Origin: Sulfomarinibacter sp963733915
Lineage (GTDB): Bacteria; Acidobacteriota; Thermoanaerobaculia; Thermoanaerobaculales; Sulfomarinibacteraceae
Reading direction: 5' to 3'
Assembly: GCA_963733915.1 (NCBI GenBank)
Contig: CAVTEP010000006.1
Coordinates: 868,001-932,000, forward strand
DNA length: 64,000 nt
Numbering within the stretch: the first letter of the stretch is position 1; each line of letters begins with the position of its first letter. This document shows positions 44,096 through 53,249 of this stretch, piece after piece. A program made the translations under genes and the position numbers. The notes under the pieces were generated by a model that made no database searches, was not told the origin of the DNA, and worked only from the letters and a program-made list of their open reading frames with translations.

Positions 44096-44175
44096 CAGGA
44101 CGACAAAAAATATGGTTCCGCAGATGGCTTTGGCCTTTCGCTTGGATCGAGAGTATCACGGGCAATCGGCGGCAG

Positions 44176-46833
44176 TCAGTCTGCGTTTGCCATCCGTTCG
44201 ACAATCTCGGCGGCGAGTTCGAGGGCATCTCCGAGCCTGGCCGCATCGGGCCCGCCCGCCTGGGCGAGATTCGGCTTGCCGCCGCCGCGGCCGCCGACCA
44301 CCTGCGCCAGCTCTCTCACCAGGTCGCCCGCCCGCACCCGGTCGGTGAGGTCGTCGGTTACCGCCGCCAACAGGGTCGCCTTGCCGCCGGACTCCATCCC
44401 GAGCACCACCACCCCCGAGCCCAGCTTCTGGCGCAGGGTGTCGGCGAGGTTGCGCAGCTCGGACGGGCTCATCTCCGGCACCCGGCGCGCCTGGACGTTG
44501 ATCCCGCCAACCTCGCGGCGAATCTCGGCGCCGCCGAGGTCGCCGGAGGCAAGCTGGTGTTTGAGCTTGCGAAGCTCGTCCTCGAGCTCCGCAGTCTTCT
44601 GCTCGCGTTTGGCGAGGAGCTCGGGCAGTCTCTCGAACGAGGTCTGGTAGCTCGCCGCCAGCTGCTCGGCCAGACGCTCGCGCTCCTGCAGGCGCTCGAT
44701 CGCGCCGCGCCCGGTGGTAGCTTCGATCCGCCGAACGCCCGCCGCCACGCCACGTTCGGAGACCACTGCGCAGAGACCGATATCTCCGGTCCGGTCGACG
44801 TGGCAGCCGCCACAGAGCTCGACCGAGAAGTCGCCATCACCCACCGTCACCACCCGCACCGTATCGCCGTACTTCTCGCCAAACAGGGCCATGGCGCCGA
44901 GGCCGCGGGCCGCATCCAGGGCCATGTAATCCTTGTTGACCGGCTCGTTGCGGACGATCGCGGCGTTGACCAGACGCTCGATCTCGCGCAGCTGATCCCG
45001 GCTCACCGGCTCGCCCCAGGAAAAGTCGAAGCGCAGCCGGTCAGGTTCCACCAACGAGCCGGCCTGCTGGGCCGCCTCGCCGAGCACCGTGCGCAGCGCG
45101 GCGTGAAGGAGATGGGTGGCGGTGTGATTACGCTGGGTGTCGATTCGCGGGCCTTCCCCGACCTCGGCAGAAACCTCGGCGCCGAGTTCGAGCACCCCCT
45201 CCTCGACCACAACCCGGTGCACGATCAGCCCCTCCATCGGTCGCTGAGTGTCGAGCACCACCGCTCGCCCGCCCTGCCAGCGCAGCCGACCGCGGTCGCC
45301 GATCTGACCGCCCGATTCGGGATAAAAGGGTGTCGTGGCGAAGACCACCTCGCCGCCCTCGCCGGTGTCGAGCATGTCCTCGAGCCCGTCGTCACCGATC
45401 AGCGCCGTTACCGTGGTCGTCAGCTCGAATTGTTCGTAGCCGACGAACTCGGAGCGGACGCCCTTCTCGGCGACCCACTCGTACTCGGGCCTGAAGTGGG
45501 CGAGGAGATCGCCGCGCCACGACGCCTGGCCGCGCCGCCGCTCCTCCTCGAGCGCCGCTTCGAAGCCCTCGCGGTCGATTCCGAGACCTTCCTCCTGGGC
45601 GAACTCCTCGAGCAGCTCGGACGGGATGCCGTGGGTCTGGTAAAGGTCGAACACAACACTTCCGGGCACGATGTCCTGACCGCCGCGTTTGAGACGTTCG
45701 AGCTCGCGTTGCGCGACATCGGTGCCCGAGTTGAGGGTCCTGGCGAATCGTTCCTCCTCCTGGCGCAGCTGGGTGACAACCACCTCGCGCCGCCCCCCGA
45801 GCTCGGGAAACACATCGCCCATCAGATCGACAACCACCGGCTGCAGGGTGTGGAGAAACGCACCGTCGAGACCCAGCTTGCGCCCATACCGCAGGGCGCG
45901 GCGGATGATCCGGCGCAACACGTAGCCGCGACCCTCGTTGGACGGCACCACGCCGTCGGTCATCAAGAACGTGGCCGCCCGCAGATGATCGGCGATCACC
46001 CGGTAGGCCGGAGCGAGCTCACTCGAGGAGTCGTACCGACGCTCGACAAGGTCGGAGATCGCGTCGATGATCGGTACAAAGAGATCGGTTTCGTAGTTCG
46101 ACTCGACCCCCTGAAGCACCGCGGCGAATCGCTCGAGACCGGCGCCGGTATCGATCGACGGTCTCGGAAGCGGGTGCATCGTGCCGGCGGCGTCGCGGTC
46201 GAACTCCATGAATACCAGGTTCCAGATCTCGACGATTTCGTCGCCCTCACCGTTGACCAGCTCGGCGCGTGCGGGGGCCAGCGGATCCGGTCCCCGGTCG
46301 TAATGAATTTCGGAGCAAGGCCCGCACGGTCCGGTCTCGCCCATCGCCCAGAAATTCTCCTTTTCACCGAAACGGAGAATCCGCTCCGGCGACGCGCCGA
46401 TCTCCTCCCACAGCCTTGCACCGTCGTCGTCGTCGGTGTAGACGGTGAACCACAGGCGGTCGATGGGCAGTCCGTAAACGTCGACCACCAATTCCCACGC
46501 GAACTGGATCGCCTCGCGTTTGAAATAGTCGCCAAAGGAAAAGTTGCCGAGCATCTCGAAAAAGGTGTGATGGCGGGCGGTATAGCCCACGTTTTCGAGG
46601 TCGTTGTGTTTGCCGCCCGCGCGCACGCACTTCTGGGTCGAGCAAGCCCGCGAGTAGCCGCGCTGCTCGCGCCCCGAAAAGACGTCCTTGAACTGGTTCA
46701 TGCCGGCATTGGTGAAAAGTAGAGTGCTGTCGCCCGCCGGCAGCAGCGACGACGACGCCACGACCTGGTGCTTCTTCGAGGCGAAGTAGTCGAGAAAGGA
46801 CTGTCGGATTTCCTTACTGGTCATCGAGCGCAT
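44176..46833 (-). CDS. alaS: Alanine--tRNA ligase
   Basis: 885 residues, normal for bacterial AlaRS. Class II catalytic core: STQKCVRAGGKHNDLENVGY, HHTFFEMLGNFSFGDYFKRE. Editing domain: TATHLLHAALRTVLG (HxxxH) and CGGCHVDRTGDIG (Cys-x3-His). C-terminal C-Ala domain with GGRGGGKPNLAQAGG. Two ATGs are plausible: 46833 (GGGAG at about 10 bases) and 46824 (MTSKEIRQSF, the family start). It overlaps the end of recX, a common arrangement (recX-alaS). Confidence 0.97.
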   Translation of the reverse strand: MRSMTSKEIRQSFLDYFASKKHQVVASSSLLPAGDSTLLFTNAGMNQFKDVFSGREQRGYSRACSTQKCVRAGGKHNDLENVGYTARHHTFFEMLGNFSFGDYFKREAIQFAWELVVDVYGLPIDRLWFTVYTDDDDGARLWEEIGASPERILRFGEKENFWAMGETGPCGPCSEIHYDRGPDPLAPARAELVNGEGDEIVEIWNLVFMEFDRDAAGTMHPLPRPSIDTGAGLERFAAVLQGVESNYETDLFVPIIDAISDLVERRYDSSSELAPAYRVIADHLRAATFLMTDGVVPSNEGRGYVLRRIIRRALRYGRKLGLDGAFLHTLQPVVVDLMGDVFPELGGRREVVVTQLRQEEERFARTLNSGTDVAQRELERLKRGGQDIVPGSVVFDLYQTHGIPSELLEEFAQEEGLGIDREGFEAALEEERRRGQASWRGDLLAHFRPEYEWVAEKGVRSEFVGYEQFELTTTVTALIGDDGLEDMLDTGEGGEVVFATTPFYPESGGQIGDRGRLRWQGGRAVVLDTQRPMEGLIVHRVVVEEGVLELGAEVSAEVGEGPRIDTQRNHTATHLLHAALRTVLGEAAQQAGSLVEPDRLRFDFSWGEPVSRDQLREIERLVNAAIVRNEPVNKDYMALDAARGLGAMALFGEKYGDTVRVVTVGDGDFSVELCGGCHVDRTGDIGLCAVVSERGVAAGVRRIEATTGRGAIERLQERERLAEQLAASYQTSFERLPELLAKREQKTAELEDELRKLKHQLASGDLGGAEIRREVGGINVQARRVPEMSPSELRNLADTLRQKLGSGVVVLGMESGGKATLLAAVTDDLTDRVRAGDLVRELAQVVGGRGGGKPNLAQAGGPDAARLGDALELAAEIVERMANAD

Positions 46834-47308
46834 GGCTGTGGTTCTCCCGGGAGGCCGCCAGATCATCGACGGCGGCTATCGCGACATCGGCTTCAAAACC
46901 GCGCGTGATGAGGGAGCTTAGCATTCGTGCCCGGCGCTGGCCATCCCGCCACCACCCGTCAGGAGCCCGCAGCTCGAGCTTGCGAAGGGCCGTGCGCATG
47001 GCTTGCCCGGCGAGATCGTCACTCAGCCTCGACATCCTCTCGGCGTCGGCCGCGTCCAACCCACGCTGCTTGAGCTCGGCTGCCAGCCGGTGCGGGCCCC
47101 AGCCCCTGGTGGCCGCCCTCACTTCGACAAATCGCTCGCCAACACGATTGTCATTCAGGAGATCCAGCCCCAGGCAACGCGCCACAGCGGCTGCGATGTC
47201 GTCGTCCGAGAAGCCTCGCCGGCGCAGCTTGTCCTCGAGCTCGCGCCGAAAGTGGTCGCGCCTCGACAACAGGCCAAGCGCGGCCTGGTAGGCCGTTTTC
47301 TGCGCCAT
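46814..47308 (-). CDS. recX: RecX family regulator
   Basis: 164 residues, a helical three-repeat RecX fold. Repeat 1 is ALGLLSRRDHFRRELEDKLRRRGF; repeat 2 is RAATRGWGPHRLAAELKQRGL; repeat 3 is RRARMLSSLITRGFEADVAIAAVDDL. RecX restrains RecA filaments. recA is not in the window. It lies 27 bases after the pilT-like gene and overlaps alaS, forming a pilT-recX-alaS series. Confidence 0.88.
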   Translation of the reverse strand: MAQKTAYQAALGLLSRRDHFRRELEDKLRRRGFSDDDIAAAVARCLGLDLLNDNRVGERFVEVRAATRGWGPHRLAAELKQRGLDAADAERMSRLSDDLAGQAMRTALRKLELRAPDGWWRDGQRRARMLSSLITRGFEADVAIAAVDDLAASRENHSHALDDQ

Positions 47309-47335
47309 GAATCAGCCCAGAGGTCCCGGTTCAGC

Positions 47336-48517
47336 TCAGCCGTTGTTTCCGAACTCGAAGGGCGATTCGTCGGCAAACGGGTCGAGTTCGGTCCCGGTAC
47401 CGAGCTCGAGCACGCCGTCCATTTCCTCGCGCGAGATGTCGGCGGTGGACTGGATGCCCTGGATCTTGAGCTTGAACTCGTCGGGATTGGTCGCCCGCCG
47501 CAGCGCCTCTTCGAGGGTGATCAGACCGTTTTTGTAGAGCAGGTACAGCGATTGGTCAAAAGTCTGCATACCGTACTGGCTGGTGCCCTGGTTGATCGCG
47601 TCACGGATGAGCTTGGTCTTCTCCTTGTTTTCGATACAGTCGCGGATGTAGCCCGTCGAAATCAGCACCTCTACCGCGGGCACGCGGCCAAGACCATCGG
47701 CGCGCGGAAGAAGCCGCATGGAGACAATCGCCTTGAGCACCGCCGCCAGCTGGATGCGGATCTGCTTCTGCTGGTGCGGAGGGAAGACCGAGATGATGCG
47801 GTTGACCGTCTCGGTGGCGTCGACTGTATGCAGGGTCGACAGCACCAGATGGCCGGTCTCGGCCGCCAGGAGGGCGGTTTCGATGGTCTCGTAGTCACGC
47901 ATCTCGCCGACCAGAATCACGTCCGGGTCCTGGCGCATCGCCGATCGCAGGGCCGAGGAGAACTGTTTCGTGTCGACGTCCACCTCGCGCTGGTTGATGA
48001 TCGATTTCTTGTCCCGATGGAGAAACTCGATCGGGTCCTCGATCGTCATGATGTGTTCGATCCGCCGCGTGTTGATGAAGTCGATCATCGACGCGAGGGA
48101 TGTCGACTTTCCGGAGCCGGTGGTGCCGGTGACCAACACCAGCCCGCGTTGCTCCTCGCAGATCCTTTCGAGCACCTGCGGCAGCATCAGTTCCTTGAAG
48201 GTCTGGATGCGGGCTGGGATCAACCGCAGAACAAGACCGACGGAACCCCGTTGCTGGAATATGTTGCACCGGAACCGGCCCATACCCGGCACCGAGTACG
48301 CGATGTCGGTTTCGAGCAGGTGTTTGAATCGCTCCTTCTGGCGCGACGACATCATCGAGAATGCCATCGCGATGGTGTCCTCCTGCATCATGCGTTTGAA
48401 CTCGGTCAGCACCTGCAGCCGGCCGTCGATGCGCAGCACCGGATGCGCGCCGACCTTGATGTGGACGTCGGACGCCTTCCGTTCCACGGCCACCTTGAGG
48501 ACATCGTTGATGTGCAT
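47336..48517 (-). CDS. pilT: Type IV pilus retraction ATPase (PilT/PilU type)
   Basis: 393 residues. Walker A is VTGTTGSGKSTSLASMI. The Asp box TIEDPIEFLH, Walker B VILVGEMRDYET and the His box TGHLVLSTLHTVDA are all intact, as is the start MHINDVLKVAVERKASDVHIK. AIRNLIRE, the classic C-terminal motif of PilT, is not exact here (TKLIRDAINQG), and the C-terminus is long and acidic, so PilU is also possible. It drives pilus retraction and twitching from the inner membrane. No other pilus gene is in the window. Confidence 0.93.
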   Translation of the reverse strand: MHINDVLKVAVERKASDVHIKVGAHPVLRIDGRLQVLTEFKRMMQEDTIAMAFSMMSSRQKERFKHLLETDIAYSVPGMGRFRCNIFQQRGSVGLVLRLIPARIQTFKELMLPQVLERICEEQRGLVLVTGTTGSGKSTSLASMIDFINTRRIEHIMTIEDPIEFLHRDKKSIINQREVDVDTKQFSSALRSAMRQDPDVILVGEMRDYETIETALLAAETGHLVLSTLHTVDATETVNRIISVFPPHQQKQIRIQLAAVLKAIVSMRLLPRADGLGRVPAVEVLISTGYIRDCIENKEKTKLIRDAINQGTSQYGMQTFDQSLYLLYKNGLITLEEALRRATNPDEFKLKIQGIQSTADISREEMDGVLELGTGTELDPFADESPFEFGNNG

Positions 48518-48812
48518 GGTTCCCCCTTAAAGGTCCCAATCAAGTGTACCCCATGAGAGGCGGGACCCTTCATAAGACGTTAGAACGTTAGAACGTTAGA
48601 ACGTTACACGTTGGAACGTTGTCGGTGCCGTTGGCACTTGTCGGTGCGGGTTCCGAGGGGAAAAGGCACAGAGGTGAAAAGCAGAGCCACCCTCCCCTTT
48701 TCCCCTTTTCCCCTTTTCCCCTTTTCCCCTCTACAGTTTCGTTTGGGCGGGTGGAACGTTCAAACGTTCAACGTTTTAACGTTCTTAGGATTCAAACCGG
48801 TACACTCTCCTG
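48518..48812. other. Intergenic region pilT/SSS transporter
   Basis: 295 bases between divergent genes, almost filled by repeat L. No separate promoter could be identified. Confidence 0.5.
48572..48787. repeat. Modular intergenic repeat L, nested arms
   Basis: Outer left arm of AACGTTAG words (48577-48620), then GGGGAAAAGG/GTGAAAAGC words, then four CCCCTTTT words, core GGGCGGGTGG (48745-48754) and an outer right arm of AACGTT words. Two arm types are nested in one copy. Confidence 0.85.
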
Positions 48813-50177
48813 ATGAACGGTCTGACCCTGGTCCTGGTCGCGGTCTACGCCGCGGCGTTGATCGTGCTCTCAGCCGGGAGGCGTGGGGGCGGCAGCGTCG
48901 ATTACCTGTTGGCCGGCAGGCGGCTGACCCTGCCGGCATTTGTCGCCACCCTCGTCACCACGTGGTACGGAGGCATTCTCGGCATCGGCGAGTACGCCTG
49001 GCGCTTCGGCATCTCGACCTGGATCGTCTTCGGAGTCCCCTACTATCTGGCTGCAGTCCTCTTCGCCTTTTGGCTCGCGCCACGGCTCCGTCGTTCCGGC
49101 GCCATCACCATCCCAGATCTGCTGGCCGACGCCTACGGCCGCAAGGCGTCGCTGGTCGGCGCGGCCGCGATCTACGCAGCCACCGTCCCGGTGGCCTATT
49201 TGCTGATGCTCGCCGCGCTCCTCACCCAGATCACGGGCTGGTCGGTTCCCACCGCCGTTCTCGCGGGGGCGGTCTTCTCCGCGTTTTATGTCGCGCTGTC
49301 CGGCTTTCGAGCAGTGGTGCGGACCGACGGGTTGCAGCTGGTGCTGATGTACGGGGGATTCCTGCTCCTGCTTCCGGCCGCCCTCGACCACACGGGCGGA
49401 TTCTCCGGGCTCTGGGCCGCGTTGCCGGCGGCTCACCGCAGCTGGGACGGCGGTCTCGGGTGGCAGACGGTGCTCGTGTGGTATCTGATCGCAATGCAGA
49501 CGGTCGTCGAGCCCGCGTTCTACCAACGCGTGTTTGCCGCCCGTAACCCGGCCACCGCCCGGGCCGGCGTCCTGGTGTCGGTGGCGATGTGGGTGGTTTT
49601 CGATTTCTTGACGGTCTTTTCCGGCCTCGCGGCGCGGGTGCTGCTGCCCGAGCTTGCCGATCCCATGGCCTCCTACCCCGCCCTCGCGGCATTGGTGCTC
49701 TCACGGTGGGCGGCCGCGTTCTTCACCCTCGCCCTGCTGGCGACCGTCATGTCGACCCTTGATTCCTACCTTTTCATCGCCGCCACCACGGTCGGCCACG
49801 ATTATGCGGCGAGGAACGCAACGGCGCGAACCCAGAGGCGCCGCACACGAATAGGCCTCGCGCTCTCGGCCGCACTTGCCGCCGGCGGCGCGTTGCTCTT
49901 TGACTCCGCAGTGCAGGTGTGGCACGACGTCGGCTCGGTGGTCACCGCGACCCTGCTCCTGCCCGTGCTCGCTATCCACCTTCCACGACGATGGCGACCA
50001 GGCGGCCGCAACGCGATCGTCGCCATGGTCCTCGCGGCGGCCATTTCGACAGCTTGGATCCTCATACCCGGCAACGACGGCTATCTCCTGGGACTCGAAC
50101 CGATGCTGCCCGCCCTCGCTGCGGCCGCCTTGGCGTTGGGCCTCGGGGTTTGCTCGCGGCCCGAGTCCGTCCCTTGA
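48813..50177 (+). CDS. Sodium:solute symporter family protein
   Basis: 454 residues with about 12-13 helices. The N-terminal motif SVDYLLAGRRLTLPAFVATLVTTWYGGILGIGEYAW is the SSS core (helix 1-2), and GFRAVVRTDGLQLVLMYGGF is typical of helix 5-6. ATVMSTLDSYLFIAATTVGHDY carries the Ser/Asp of the Na+ site. It imports an unknown solute (sugars, amino acids and vitamins are transported by relatives) with Na+. The ATG is preceded only by a weak ribosome site. It stands alone, downstream of repeat L. Confidence 0.87.
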   Translation: MNGLTLVLVAVYAAALIVLSAGRRGGGSVDYLLAGRRLTLPAFVATLVTTWYGGILGIGEYAWRFGISTWIVFGVPYYLAAVLFAFWLAPRLRRSGAITIPDLLADAYGRKASLVGAAAIYAATVPVAYLLMLAALLTQITGWSVPTAVLAGAVFSAFYVALSGFRAVVRTDGLQLVLMYGGFLLLLPAALDHTGGFSGLWAALPAAHRSWDGGLGWQTVLVWYLIAMQTVVEPAFYQRVFAARNPATARAGVLVSVAMWVVFDFLTVFSGLAARVLLPELADPMASYPALAALVLSRWAAAFFTLALLATVMSTLDSYLFIAATTVGHDYAARNATARTQRRRTRIGLALSAALAAGGALLFDSAVQVWHDVGSVVTATLLLPVLAIHLPRRWRPGGRNAIVAMVLAAAISTAWILIPGNDGYLLGLEPMLPALAAAALALGLGVCSRPESVP

Positions 50178-50265
50178 CACCGACTTTTTTGCGGCTGTAG
50201 GGTACGTGGCGTAGAACACGGACACATCCGGGAATCGCGATTCGAGTCCCAAAGCGGGAGTCGTC

Positions 50266-51330
50266 ATGACAGCGACACCGGGAACGCCGCCACCCGCTCA
50301 GCACTCGGCAACCCACGGGCCGGATGGCACGACAGAAAAGGGGATCATCGTGAGGATTCTATTCATGGACCAGGCTCGGATCCGGGCGGCACACGTCGTC
50401 CTGGCGGTCGTAGCGGCGATGTTTGTTGCCGTTGGGGCCCAAGCCGCCGAGAACGCGCCACCCCAGCAGCAGGGCGCGCCGATATCCGATGCCGGTGGTG
50501 AGCGTTTTGACGGCTATCTCTTCCTCGACGTCGAGGGCCAGCCGCTGCCCGTTCAATCGGATGCGGCAATCGAAGACCTCTTGACGGCCGGCGTCGTGGT
50601 GTCGATGAAAAAGATCCCCGTCGGGGTCACTCTACCGAGGAAGACCCTGCTTGCCAGCGGGATCCTCCAGTTCAACGCGGTGTTCAAAGACAAAGACGAA
50701 AAGAAGAAAAACGTCCGTGACACGACCGCCGGGAAAAAGACCTTTTATCTGATCTGGCGGGACTCCTACGTTTACGACATCGCCGCCTACCACGTGGACC
50801 GGCTCTTCGGCTTCGACCGCGTGCCGCCGGTGGTGCCCCGAAAAATCAAGGGACAAAACGGCTCGCTCGGAATTTGGCTCGAAGGCACGATCACCGAAAA
50901 AGCGCGGCTGGAAAATGGTTTCGATCCCCCCGAGGTGGCGCGATTCAACCAGCAGAAAGCGACCATGCACCTTTTCGACAACCTGACGGCCAACCGCGAC
51001 AGCAACCTCGGCAACGCCCTCATCGACGGCAACTGGCGGCTGTGGTTCATCGACTGCTCGCGGTGTTTCGGCACATCCAAGGACCTGCTCTACCCCGAGG
51101 CCGTCACCCACTGCGACCGCGCCGTGTGGAAAACGCTCCAGGCCGCCGATCGGGCCGCGGCCGAGGAGACCCTTTCGCCATACTTGAGCGGCAGCGAGAT
51201 CGACGCCCTGTTCGCACGCCGTGACAAGCTCGTGGAGCACATCCAGGGACTCATCGACACCTTGGGCGAGAACCTCGTCCTCTTCGACCAGCGTCCCCCG
51301 ACCGAACGCGCCCCCTGGGCCGATGACTGA
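50266..51330 (+). CDS. Secreted or anchored kinase-fold-like protein
   Basis: 354 residues. A hydrophobic segment (AAHVVLAVVAAMFVAVGAQA) is a signal peptide or anchor. The C-terminal 200 residues carry a kinase-like pattern: DIAAYHVDRLFGFDRVPPVVP, then FDNLTANRDSNLGN (catalytic-loop style, near 243) and LWFIDCSRCFG (DFG-like metal Asp near 262). This order resembles the HipA/FAM20C-like atypical kinases. I infer that it could phosphorylate an envelope target, but the Lys and Glu are not certain. Two starts have ribosome sites: ATG 50266 (GGGAG) and GTG 50350. The function is unproven. Confidence 0.55.
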   Translation: MTATPGTPPPAQHSATHGPDGTTEKGIIVRILFMDQARIRAAHVVLAVVAAMFVAVGAQAAENAPPQQQGAPISDAGGERFDGYLFLDVEGQPLPVQSDAAIEDLLTAGVVVSMKKIPVGVTLPRKTLLASGILQFNAVFKDKDEKKKNVRDTTAGKKTFYLIWRDSYVYDIAAYHVDRLFGFDRVPPVVPRKIKGQNGSLGIWLEGTITEKARLENGFDPPEVARFNQQKATMHLFDNLTANRDSNLGNALIDGNWRLWFIDCSRCFGTSKDLLYPEAVTHCDRAVWKTLQAADRAAAEETLSPYLSGSEIDALFARRDKLVEHIQGLIDTLGENLVLFDQRPPTERAPWADD

Positions 51331-51360
51331 TTCCGTCGAAAGCAAAGGCCGTACACCGAC

Positions 51361-51380
51361 ACGGGCTCAATTGAGCCCGT
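51361..51380. terminator. Palindrome after the kinase-like gene
   Basis: ACGGGCTCAATTGAGCCCGT is a perfect 20-base palindrome, 30 bases past the stop. It lacks a T-tract, so it could be a terminator hairpin or a binding site. Confidence 0.45.
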
Positions 51381-51514
51381 CGCGCACGATCGTCATCGGT
51401 CTGACAGCCGGGATCGTGTGCGGCGCCTGTTTCCGCGAACGGTGGTCGCTGATCAAGACCGTCCTCCACTGGGTGGCATGGCGGCCACAATCCTTCGCCG
51501 GAGTACAATTCTAT

Positions 51515-51694
51515 AGCCCGCATATCTCACCGGGTTTCGTCGCCAGGGCGGCGAGTTGCCGTACCCAGTGAGGTTTTCGACTCGAGGGGCGCGGAGACGT
51601 ACTTGACAGTACGTTGAGCACCCCGAGGGGAGAAAGCACCGCTGGGTGCGATGCATCGCCGGCCGCAGCAGAAAGCTGATGAGATATGCGGGCT
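51515..51694. repeat. 180-base element with 15-bp terminal inverted repeats (MITE-like or structured RNA)
   Basis: The ends AGCCCGCATATCTCA (51515-51529) and TGAGATATGCGGGCT (51680-51694) are perfect inverted repeats. Inside are several smaller hairpins: ACGTACT-TGAC-AGTACGT, GCGATGCATCGC, CAGC-AGAAA-GCTG, and a long-range CTCGAGGGGCGC/GCACCCCGAG pairing. The right end abuts the nnr ribosome site. No direct target duplication and no ORF of note. Confidence 0.65.
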
Positions 51695-51707
51695 CAGGGA
51701 GGTCGCC

Positions 51708-53249
51708 ATGCTGCCGGTCCTCGACAACGACGCCATGCGCGAAGCGGACCGCCACACCATCGAAGACCTGGGGGTGCCGGGAACGGTATTGATGGAGAAC
51801 GCGGCCACCGGCGTGGTCGACGCCATCCGCGATCGGTACCCGGGGGCGAGACGGATCCTCGTGTTGTGCGGCCGCGGCAACAACGGCGGGGACGGCCTCG
51901 CCATCGCTCGCCACCTCGCCAACGGCGGCATTGACGTCAATGTCCTCCTTTTCGCGAAACCCGAAACCCTGAGCACCGACGCAGGCGCCAACTACCGTCT
52001 CGCAGAAGCCTTCGGGATACCGATAACGGTCATCGAGAGAGACGCCGCATCGCTCGTCGACTCCGAGCTCGCCGCCACAACCCCCGATCTCGTCGTCGAT
52101 GCCATCCTCGGTACCGGCATCGACCGCCCACTCGGCGGAGGCCTGGTGGAGGTCGCGGAGCGGCTGCGGGAATCAGGGCTGCCGGTGGTCGCGGTTGACG
52201 TGCCTTCCGGTCTCAACGGGTCCTCGACCTCGGTCCCGGGTCCGGTTATGCCGGCCGAGCTGACGGTGACATTTGCCGCACTCAAGCTCTGTCACGCGCT
52301 GCCACCCGCGTGTTTCGAGTGCGGGGAGGTCGCGGTCGTCGACATCGGGATCCCCCCGGCCACCCTCGAGGCCAACTGCTCGGTCCACTGGGTCGAGCGC
52401 GACGATGTCGCCCTGCTGCTTCCTCCGAGGCCGGTCGGTGCGCACAAGGGGGACTTCGGTCATCTCCTGCTGGTGGCCGGCGCGGAGGGACGCGGGGGTG
52501 CGGTCGCCATGGCTGGTCGTGCGGCGGTTGTCGCCGGCGCCGGTCTGGTCACGATGGCGGTGCCTCGGCCGGTGGTGCCGGTCGTCGACAGCGCCTGCCT
52601 CGAGGCCATGACCCACCCTTTAGGCACGGACGATTCCGGTGAGATGAGCGGCCCCGAAGGCCTCGAACCACTGATTGATCGCATATCCGCTATCGCCACC
52701 GGACCTGGAATGGGCACCGGCGCCGGCGCCGGCCGCACCCTCGAGTGGCTCCTCGATTCCTGGAAGGGGCCCTTGCTCCTCGACGCCGACGCTATCAACC
52801 TCCTCGCGGGCCGACCCGAAAAACTGGCCGGCCGAGAGCACACCGCGGTGCTGACGCCGCACCCCGGCGAGCTGGCACGTCTGCTCGGCCGGCCGGCCGA
52901 AGAAATCGTGTCGGACCGTATCGCGGCGGCCCGCGCGGCCGCCTCGAAGGCACAGGCGGTGGTGGTCGCCAAAGGGTACCGGACGATCATCGCTGAACCC
53001 GACGGCGAAATCTTCATCAACCCGACGGGCGATGCCGGACTCGCCTCGGGTGGCTCCGGCGACGTTCTCACGGGGACCATCGGCGCCCTCCTCGCCCAGG
53101 GGCTCGAACCGGTGCGCTCGGCGATCGTCGGCTGCTGGTTGCACGGCCGTGCCGGCGAGCTCGGCGGCGAGACGTGGCCGGCCGCGGTGCCGGCCTCGGC
53201 GCTACCGGAACTCGTGGCTCGCGCCTGGCGCGAGCTTGAATCGCTGTGA
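51708..53249 (+). CDS. nnr: Bifunctional NAD(P)H-hydrate repair enzyme
   Basis: 513 residues. The N-terminal epimerase domain has VLCGRGNNGGDGLAIARHL and the C-terminal ADP-dependent dehydratase has KGDFGHLLLVAGAEGRGGA, LLLDADAINLL, VLTPHPGELARLL, and the nucleotide motif NPTGDAGLASGGSGDVLTG. It repairs hydrated NAD(P)H, which forms spontaneously. ATG at 51708 has GGGAGG. The upstream frame to 51651 runs through the 180-base element and is not native. The TGA overlaps the tsaE GTG start. Confidence 0.94.
   Translation: MLPVLDNDAMREADRHTIEDLGVPGTVLMENAATGVVDAIRDRYPGARRILVLCGRGNNGGDGLAIARHLANGGIDVNVLLFAKPETLSTDAGANYRLAEAFGIPITVIERDAASLVDSELAATTPDLVVDAILGTGIDRPLGGGLVEVAERLRESGLPVVAVDVPSGLNGSSTSVPGPVMPAELTVTFAALKLCHALPPACFECGEVAVVDIGIPPATLEANCSVHWVERDDVALLLPPRPVGAHKGDFGHLLLVAGAEGRGGAVAMAGRAAVVAGAGLVTMAVPRPVVPVVDSACLEAMTHPLGTDDSGEMSGPEGLEPLIDRISAIATGPGMGTGAGAGRTLEWLLDSWKGPLLLDADAINLLAGRPEKLAGREHTAVLTPHPGELARLLGRPAEEIVSDRIAAARAAASKAQAVVVAKGYRTIIAEPDGEIFINPTGDAGLASGGSGDVLTGTIGALLAQGLEPVRSAIVGCWLHGRAGELGGETWPAAVPASALPELVARAWRELESL

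Larger units (their letters stand above)
51331..51707. other. Intergenic region before nnr
   Basis: 377 bases holding the palindrome at 51361 and the 180-base element at 51515-51694. The remainder has no gene or feature I can name. Confidence 0.5.

Noticed and set aside
44557..46722. 721-residue plus-strand frame over alaS
   Set aside because: Shadow of a clear AlaRS gene; no start signal and no domain.
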